From Streptomyces sp. CB02923 (lineage in GTDB: Bacteria; Actinomycetota; Actinomycetes; Streptomycetales; Streptomycetaceae): a DNA stretch of 64,000 nt. The position numbers and the translations under genes were made by a program. Numbering within the stretch: the stretch's first letter is position 1; each line of letters starts with the position of its first letter. The stretch lies in contig NZ_LWKZ01000029.1 of the NCBI RefSeq assembly GCF_001905005.1, positions 166,399 to 230,398 on the forward strand. The letters run 5' to 3'. Under the pieces are notes generated by a model. That model had not been told where the DNA came from. It ran no database searches and saw nothing but the letters and a program-made list of their open reading frames with translations. Positions 58,858 through 64,000 of the stretch are shown here, piece after piece.

Positions 58858-59907
58858 TCACTGGGTCGGGCCGCTGCGTGCGGGCAGCACGGCGGCGAGC
58901 CGGTCGACGGTACGGGCGAGGACCGCGGGCGGCAGCAGCCCGGGGCCACGGCTGCGGGCGAACTCCGCGAAGGACTCCGCCGTCGTGTATTTCGGGTGAA
59001 ACCCCAGTGTCTCGCGCATCTGCGCCGTCTGGACGACCCGGCCGTGCGTGAGCATCCGGATCTGCTCCGGCGAGAAGTCGGTGATGCCGAGCGAGCGCAG
59101 CGCGGACCCGGCCCAGGTGACGGTCGGCAGGAACAGCGGCAGCGTGGGCCGGCCCAGCCGCCGGGAGCACTGGGAGAGCAGCAGCGCGCCGTCCCCCGCG
59201 ATGTTGAACGTGCCGCTGTTGAGCGTGCCGCGCCGCGGCTTTCCGGCGGCCAGGCACAGCGCCTCGATCGCGTCGTCCTCGTGGACGAACTGCAGCCGGG
59301 GGTCATAGCCCAGGACCGTCGGCAGTACCGGCATCGAGAAGTACTCGGCGAGCGGCGAGTCGGCGCACGCGCCGAGGATGTTGGCGAAGCGCAGCACGCA
59401 CACCGCCACGTCGGGCCGACGCCGGGCGAAGCCGCGTACGTACCCCTCGACCTCGACCGCGTCCTTGGCGAAGCCTCCGCTGGGCAGCGACTTCGGCGGT
59501 GTGGTCTCGGTGAAGACGGCCGGGTCGCGGGGCGCGGATCCGTACACACTGGTGCTCGACTTCACCACCAGCCGTTTGACGTTCGGCGCCTTCTGGCAGG
59601 CACCGAGCAGCTGCATGGTGCCGATGACATTGGTCTCCTTGACCGCCGCCCGGCTGCCGCGGCCGCCCAGCGGCGTGCCGTTGATGTCCATGTGAACCAC
59701 AGTGTCCACACGGGTCTCGGCCAGCACTTTGGCAATGGCCGGATGTCTGATGTCGGCCTTGAGGAAATCGGCCCCGCCCAATTGGTGCTCGGGCGCTACG
59801 GCATCGACTCCGATCACCCGGCCGACGTCGGGGTCGCGCTGAATGCGTCGTACGAACCGGCCCCCCAGTTGCCGTGCGACTCCAGTGACGAGCACGACCT
59901 TTCCCAA
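58858..59907 (-). CDS. NAD-dependent epimerase/dehydratase (extended SDR)
   Basis: 349 residues. GKVVLVTGVARQLGGRFVRR gives an atypical TGxxxxLG Rossmann motif; VVHMDINGTPLGG and KSSTSVYGSAPRD follow, with the usual Tyr-x3-Lys replaced by a GGFAKDAVEVEGYVRGFAR stretch. NIAGDGALLLSQ and the C-terminal substrate domain resemble 3-beta-hydroxysteroid-dehydrogenase-like reductases. TTG at 59907 has GGAAGG about 9 nt upstream. The missing canonical Tyr-Lys pair makes activity unsure. Operon with the acyltransferase. Confidence 0.88.
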   Translation of the reverse strand: MGKVVLVTGVARQLGGRFVRRIQRDPDVGRVIGVDAVAPEHQLGGADFLKADIRHPAIAKVLAETRVDTVVHMDINGTPLGGRGSRAAVKETNVIGTMQLLGACQKAPNVKRLVVKSSTSVYGSAPRDPAVFTETTPPKSLPSGGFAKDAVEVEGYVRGFARRRPDVAVCVLRFANILGACADSPLAEYFSMPVLPTVLGYDPRLQFVHEDDAIEALCLAAGKPRRGTLNSGTFNIAGDGALLLSQCSRRLGRPTLPLFLPTVTWAGSALRSLGITDFSPEQIRMLTHGRVVQTAQMRETLGFHPKYTTAESFAEFARSRGPGLLPPAVLARTVDRLAAVLPARSGPTQ

Positions 59908-60243
59908 GATCAGCCCTTCCTTCCCGCCCTTTGTCCTCGCGTGAGCCGAGCTGTGCGGCCACGCTATCGGGTCGTTGTTGCGCTGTGATGACCGCGGGAT
60001 GCTCTGAGCTACATTTCAAGCCTTGGCCCGAGCTTTGCCTGCGCCGTCGGCCGACTTTTCCGCGGCCCCCGGAGCCTGGGCACTCGCGCGGCCCGCGCTT
60101 TCCGGGAACTTTGCCGGGGCCGGAACACCGTCCCGCCCGATGACGCCATCCGGGTATCCGCATCCGGGTATCCACGGAGCGGCCGCCGACGTGCGCCGCC
60201 CGGTAATCCGGGACCGCCGCGGAAGAAGCCGTCCCGAAACGCA
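59908..60243. other. 336-bp region between epimerase and bS22 genes
   Basis: Promoter region of the TTG-start epimerase. A 13-nt direct repeat CATCCGGGTATCC occurs at 60147-60159 and 60161-60173. No gene is evident. Confidence 0.4.
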
Positions 60244-60282
60244 CCGCAGCCCCCCACCGCGTACTGCGGTGAGAGGCTGCGG
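60244..60282 (-). terminator. Two-part hairpin terminator of the bS22 gene
   Basis: CCGCAGCC/GGCTGCGG outer stem and CACCGC/GCGGTG inner stem around a 5-nt loop with a small internal bulge, 19 nt past the stop at 60301 on the minus strand. Confidence 0.75.
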
Positions 60283-60300
60283 AATCGCGATCAGCGTTGC

Positions 60301-60399
60301 TTACTTCTTGTTGCGACGCTGAACACGGGTGCGCTTGAGCAGCTTGCGGTGCTTCTTCTTGGCCATCCGCTTGCGCCGCTTCTTGATAACAGAGCCCAC
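60301..60399 (-). CDS. 30S ribosomal protein bS22 (AURKAIP1/COX24 family)
   Basis: 32-residue, highly basic actinobacterial ribosomal protein. It reads VGSVIKKRRKRMAKKKHRKL and then LKRTRVQRRNKK, identical in style to the mycobacterial and streptomycete bS22. GTG at 60399 follows GAGGG; TAA stop. It sits upstream of its terminator and downstream of the HTH gene on the same strand. It is too short for most ORF screens but strongly recognisable. Confidence 0.92.
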   Translation of the reverse strand: MGSVIKKRRKRMAKKKHRKLLKRTRVQRRNKK

Positions 60400-60518
60400 G
60401 ACTACCCTCGCTCACTTCGTATCACTCGGTGCGGGGCGTCCGAGCCCACACTACCTACATCGGGCCAGCCTACCCGGCGTCGAGCCTACGGCGTAATCCG
60501 AGGGTCACCTTGAGCCCC

Positions 60519-60728
60519 TCAGGCCGATTCCACCCCCACATAGGACTCACGGAGGTAGTCGTGAACCGCTTGCTCCGGGACCCGGAACGACCTCCCCACT
60601 CGGATCGCGGGCAGATGACCGCTGTGCACCAAGCGGTACACGGTCATCTTCGACACTCGCATCACCGTGGCGACTTCCGCCACGGTCAGGAACACGACCT
60701 CATTGAGAGGCCTTTGGTCTGCAGCCAT
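60519..60728 (-). CDS. MerR/excisionase-type HTH protein, BldC-like
   Basis: 69 residues. It is nearly all one winged HTH: VVFLTVAEVATVMRVSKMTV then YRLVHSGHLPAIRVGRSFRV. The family includes BldC and phage excisionases. ATG at 60728 (MAADQRPLNEV) is supported by the conserved length; the upstream frame has no site. In S. coelicolor I recall a near-identical protein at this place, linked to development. Target genes are not known here. Confidence 0.88.
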   Translation of the reverse strand: MAADQRPLNEVVFLTVAEVATVMRVSKMTVYRLVHSGHLPAIRVGRSFRVPEQAVHDYLRESYVGVESA

Positions 60729-60856
60729 GACACACCTGAACCTTCCGCACATGACGGGCACCGGCTTCCCCTCCGGTGACTCCCCGTCGCTGTGCGCTCA
60801 CTCCCCAGGTTAGGGGCGGGTGATGCGAGTGGGGAAGAGGAGCAGCGATCGGCCGC

Positions 60857-61702
60857 CTACTGTGACAGACACGCTCGATTGAGTACATAGCGAGTAAGCG
60901 GTCGGTAGTAATCAGACCGCACAGCGTCATCAAGCGGAACTACGGCGGACACCCGCCCCTCCGCCTGCCCGACGAACAGCGCGGGATCGTCCGTATCCGC
61001 CAGTCCGATGGCCTCAAAGCCCAGCTGACCTGCTCCGCAGACCCATCCGTGGTCACCGATCACCAGCTCGGGAAGCGGTCCGCCGGCGTCTGCCGCGGCG
61101 TCGAGGGCGGTACGAACCGGGAGGGGGGAGTGGGTGTGCACGCCCGGCTCACCGGCGGTGCGCCGCACGCCCGGTTCGCGCATCAGCGCGACTCCCCGTA
61201 CGTAGTCAAGGTTGTACGTGCGTACCCCGAATCGGGTCGCTATGTCGACACAGCGGCCATACGCCGGGGTGAGAAGGGGGCACCCCGCCGCCGACAGGGC
61301 GTCTGCCAGGCCGCCGTAGAAGCCGAGCAGCCGGTGCGGATGCCCCGTTCCGATCAGTACCGGAGCGTGCCGGGCGGCCGCCGCGCCGAGCCGGTCCGCG
61401 AAAGCGTTGAGCCCCCTGAGCGTACGGTCGGGATCAATCACATCTGGGCCGGAAGTGTGCCCGGGATCGGCCGAAACTCCACACTGCTCAGCCATCACCC
61501 GAAGCACTTCACTCACAGACCAGTCACGTTCGGGCTCAAGACCGATCAGTACGCGCGGGTCACCGGCCGCGAAGAGCCGGTAGCGCGTCAGGCTCTTCTC
61601 CCTGGAGGTCGCGATCGTCCCCGCGAGCCGGGCCCTGACCACATACGCCCTCAGCGCCTCGGCGTCCGTCGCCGCGTCCGTACCCGCCCCGGTGCCCCAC
61701 AC
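60857..61702 (-). CDS. Conserved actinobacterial protein annotated as phosphatase
   Basis: 281 residues. Landmarks are LRAYVVRARLAGTIATSREK, LIGTGHPHRLLGFYGG, LPELVIGDHGWVCGAG and VPLDDAVRSDYY. Related Streptomyces proteins are called phosphatase in databases, but I see no HAD DxDxT, no RHG and no metallophosphatase GDxHG core, so the activity is unproved. The conserved GTGHP and GDHGW motifs look catalytic or metal-binding. GTG at 61702 is the longest supported start; the frame is closed upstream. Confidence 0.75.
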   Translation of the reverse strand: MWGTGAGTDAATDAEALRAYVVRARLAGTIATSREKSLTRYRLFAAGDPRVLIGLEPERDWSVSEVLRVMAEQCGVSADPGHTSGPDVIDPDRTLRGLNAFADRLGAAAARHAPVLIGTGHPHRLLGFYGGLADALSAAGCPLLTPAYGRCVDIATRFGVRTYNLDYVRGVALMREPGVRRTAGEPGVHTHSPLPVRTALDAAADAGGPLPELVIGDHGWVCGAGQLGFEAIGLADTDDPALFVGQAEGRVSAVVPLDDAVRSDYYRPLTRYVLNRACLSQ

Positions 61703-61901
61703 AGGCCCATGCTGGCGCCCGGACCCTCGTCCTGTGCCCGAACCACCCGGTAGTCACACATCCGGGCGTATTGACCCGAAGTGGCGCCAGTGCGGTGGTA
61801 AGGGGGGCGGGGGTTCCGAGGGACGGGGGCGGGGGCGGGGGTTCGGAGGGACGGGGTCGGGAGTTCCGGGATGTGTCCGGTACGCGGCCAGGCCTTGGGC
61901 C

Positions 61902-63083
61902 TTACGGCAGCAGGCCGTGTGCGGGGAACACCGCCCGCCGCGTCGCCAGCACCGCCTGGTCCAGGCGGTCCGCCGGGTCGTACCCGTCGCCGACGAAGTC
62001 GCGCCAGCCCGTCCCGCGCCCGTCCGTCATCCGGTGCGGCCCGCCCTGCCGCGTACGGCTGTACACCTCGTGCCGCCACTCCTCCGGCACCGGGGACGTG
62101 GGCTCGATCGGGCGCCCCGCCGCGATGGCCACCAGGTGGGTCCAGGTGCGCGGTACGACATCCACCACCGCGTAGCCGCCGCCTCCCAGCGCGACCCACC
62201 GGCCGTCGGCCGTCTCGTGGGCCAGGTCGTGGCAGGCCGCCGCCACCGCCCGCTGTGCGTCCAGGCTCACCGCCAGGTGCGCGAGCGGGTCCTCGAAGTG
62301 GGTGTCGGCCCCGTGCTGCGTGACCAGGACGTCGGGCCGGAACGCGGCCAGCAGCTCCGGCACCACCGCGTGGAAGGCCCGCAGCCACCCCTCGTCGCCG
62401 GTGCCGGCCGGCAGCGCCACGTTCACCGCGCTGCCCTCGGCACCGTGCCCGCCGGTCTCCTCCGGCCATCCGGACCGCGGGAAGAGCGTCCGGGGGTGCT
62501 CGTGCAGGGAGATCGTCAGGACCCGCGGGTCGTCCCAGAAGGCGGCCTGCACGCCGTCGCCGTGGTGGACGTCCACATCCACGTACGCGACCCGCTCGGC
62601 CCCCAGCTCCAGCAGCCGCGCAACGGCCAGCGCCGCGTCGTTGTAGATGCAGAAACCGGCCGCGCCGCCCGGCATCGCATGGTGGAGGCCGCCCGTGAAG
62701 TTCACCGCGTGCAGCGCCCGGCCGCGCCACACCGACTCGGCGGCGCCCACCGACTGGCCCGCGATCAGCGCCGACGCCTCGTGCATCCCGGCGAACGCGG
62801 GGTCGTCCTCGGTGCCGATCCCGTAGGCGGTGTCGGCCGCCTTCGGGTCGGCCGATGCCTTCCGTACGGCGTCGATGTAGTCCTCGCGGTGCACGAGACG
62901 CAGCGTGGAGACACCGGCGGCCTTCGCGGCCACCACTTCCACCGCATCGGGCCCCCGGTCGAGTCCGTACGCCTCCACCAACCGCATGGTCAGCGCGAGC
63001 CGGACCGGGTCCATCGGATGGCCGGGCCCGAAGTCGTAGCCCGTAACTGCCTCGTCCCACATCAGCTGTGCACGGCCGCTCAT
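61902..63083 (-). CDS. acuC: Acetoin utilisation AcuC / class II histone deacetylase-like protein
   Basis: 393 residues. The zinc-deacetylase motifs are HHAMPGGAAGFCIYNDAALA (tandem His plus Asn/Asp), YVDVDVHHGDGVQ (zinc Asp and His), and ALGGGGYAVVDVVPRTW (catalytic Tyr loop). All catalytic residues are present. It would remove acetyl groups from lysines or polyamines; AcuC deacetylates acetyl-CoA synthetase in Bacillus. ATG at 63083 (MSGRAQLMWDEAV) is the family start. No acuA-type acetyltransferase is adjacent. Confidence 0.92.
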   Translation of the reverse strand: MSGRAQLMWDEAVTGYDFGPGHPMDPVRLALTMRLVEAYGLDRGPDAVEVVAAKAAGVSTLRLVHREDYIDAVRKASADPKAADTAYGIGTEDDPAFAGMHEASALIAGQSVGAAESVWRGRALHAVNFTGGLHHAMPGGAAGFCIYNDAALAVARLLELGAERVAYVDVDVHHGDGVQAAFWDDPRVLTISLHEHPRTLFPRSGWPEETGGHGAEGSAVNVALPAGTGDEGWLRAFHAVVPELLAAFRPDVLVTQHGADTHFEDPLAHLAVSLDAQRAVAAACHDLAHETADGRWVALGGGGYAVVDVVPRTWTHLVAIAAGRPIEPTSPVPEEWRHEVYSRTRQGGPHRMTDGRGTGWRDFVGDGYDPADRLDQAVLATRRAVFPAHGLLP

Positions 63084-63237
63084 GCCCGTCACCGTATCGG
63101 TCGGGCCCAGGGCTAAGAGTGGGGCGTACGGCCGGGATACGGCCTGGGCAGCGGCTGTGCGTGCCGGAGCCACGCAACCACGCGAGCTGCGTCGGAGCCG
63201 TGCCGGAGGCGTCGGGGCCATGCCGGCGGCCTCGGAG

Positions 63238-63891
63238 CTACGCCAGCAGCGTCGGGAGGTCCTGCATGCGTGCGAAGAGGCCGGTGACCTCGGCGGCCGC
63301 GGTCAGCTTCTCCGCGGGGGTCATGGCGGTGAAGCCGTACACGTCCATGCCGGCGGCGGCCGCGGCCTGGACGCCGAGGGGGCTGTCCTCGATCACCGCG
63401 CAGCGCTCGGGCGCCACGCCCATCTCGCGGGCCGCGTGCAGGAACAGGTCAGGGGCCGGCTTGCCCTGGCCGACGTCCTGCGAGCTGAAGATCCACTCTT
63501 CCTCGAACCACTCGTCGAGGCCGGTCCTGCGGTGTCCGACGCGGATCCGCTCATGGCTGCCGGAGGAGGCCACGCAGTACGGAGTGCCGTCCGCCGTCAG
63601 CTTTCCCAGCACCTCGTCCACGCCGGCGACCGGCTCCAGCTCCCGCTCGAAGGCTTCGAAGACGCGCGCGTGCAGCGTGCTCTCGAAGTCCTCGGGGAGA
63701 AGCTGCCCGGTCCGCTCCTTCACGAGGTCGTGCACCCGGTGCACCGCGGCACCCATGTAGTCGCGCAGGGATTCCTCGTACGAGGTGGGATGGCCGAGTT
63801 CGGTGAGATAACCGGCAAGGATGGTGTTGGAAATCGGCTCGCTGTCGACGAGCACACCGTCGTTGTCGAAGATGATGAGGTCATAACGCAT
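63238..63891 (-). CDS. HAD-family sugar phosphatase
   Basis: 217 residues. Nucleophile motif IIFDNDGVLVDSEP near residue 6 (DxDG), cap with YMGAAVHRVHDLVKERTG, motif II CVASSGSHERI, and KPAPDLFLHAA then VIEDSPLGVQAAAAAGM. These fit the beta-PGM/2-deoxyglucose-6-phosphatase branch. ATG at 63891. It is 154 nt upstream of acuC on the same strand. Substrate unknown. Confidence 0.92.
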   Translation of the reverse strand: MRYDLIIFDNDGVLVDSEPISNTILAGYLTELGHPTSYEESLRDYMGAAVHRVHDLVKERTGQLLPEDFESTLHARVFEAFERELEPVAGVDEVLGKLTADGTPYCVASSGSHERIRVGHRRTGLDEWFEEEWIFSSQDVGQGKPAPDLFLHAAREMGVAPERCAVIEDSPLGVQAAAAAGMDVYGFTAMTPAEKLTAAAEVTGLFARMQDLPTLLA

Positions 63892-64000
63892 CCTTCGAGC
63901 GTAAACGCCATGCCCGGTAGGACCGAAAAACGCGTCGCGCGCCGATACTTGCGGTTTTCTCGGATCAGAAGTGCCAGGAAACGCAAAAAAGCTCCGGTCC

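Noticed and set aside
63134..63237. Imperfect GCCGGAGGC/GTCGG repeats before acuC
   Set aside because: Units are too diverged and GC-rich to define a period with confidence.

Overview
The window is chromosomal DNA from a high-GC actinomycete, almost certainly a Streptomyces. The evidence is the near-universal G/C at third codon positions, frequent GTG and TTG starts behind GGAGG-type ribosome sites, a class I lysyl-tRNA synthetase, the futalosine menaquinone route, a rex-hemACDB operon with a Rex box, and the developmental pair bldN/rsbN. I see no rRNA, tRNA, CRISPR array, prophage or insertion sequence.

Layout. (1) 1-16.8 kb is a conserved core block. It holds late menaquinone genes (mqnE cut by the window edge, a ubiX-type gene, mqnP, mqnL), an Lrp/AsnC regulator, a rhomboid protease, a deaminase/2-oxoglutarate oxygenase pair, the cytochrome c maturation operon resA-ccdA-resB-resC, a Tat lipoprotein of deacetylase type, a histidine phosphatase and hemL. 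(2) 16.9-34.8 kb looks accessory: serine hydrolase, divergent STAS protein, SDR/cupin pair, a TetR-FAD monooxygenase pair with a four-site operator array, an AAA ATPase, YnfA, two tandem RNHCP proteins facing RtcB, two DUF3558 lipoproteins, a DUF2637 membrane protein, and a GH65/beta-phosphoglucomutase pair. (3) 35-47 kb has lysS and argS back to back, a membrane-anchored HTH protein, a DUF4232 lipoprotein, a class A beta-lactamase, a GNAT/XRE pair, twin trypsin-like proteases with a duplicated promoter, and a secreted protein made of two repeated domains. (4) 47-52.9 kb is the rex-hemA-hemC-hemD-hemB operon, where every junction is a 4-nt overlap. (5) 53-64 kb carries a glutaredoxin, a HAD-IB phosphatase, bldN, rsbN, an acyltransferase with a sugar-nucleotide-type reductase, bS22, a BldC-type HTH protein, a conserved phosphatase-like protein, an AcuC/HDAC protein and a HAD hydrolase.

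How the genes fit together. Menaquinone synthesis, cytochrome c assembly, tetrapyrrole synthesis (hemL plus hemACDB) and the NADH/NAD sensor Rex all fall within about 53 kb, so much of the electron-transport cofactor supply sits together. By my memory of the S. coelicolor map, the left block (mqn/res/hemL) and the right block (lysS-argS-hem-bldN) are not adjacent there, so the 16.9-34.8 kb stretch may mark a rearrangement junction.

No single feature proves a wholly new system. The least explained signals are the overlapping four-site operator array, a 13-bp-arm palindrome over the start of an XRE gene, the cloned promoters of the twin proteases, a nested inverted-repeat leader upstream of a conserved 145-aa protein, and short tandem duplications that repeatedly cover the stop codons of genes.
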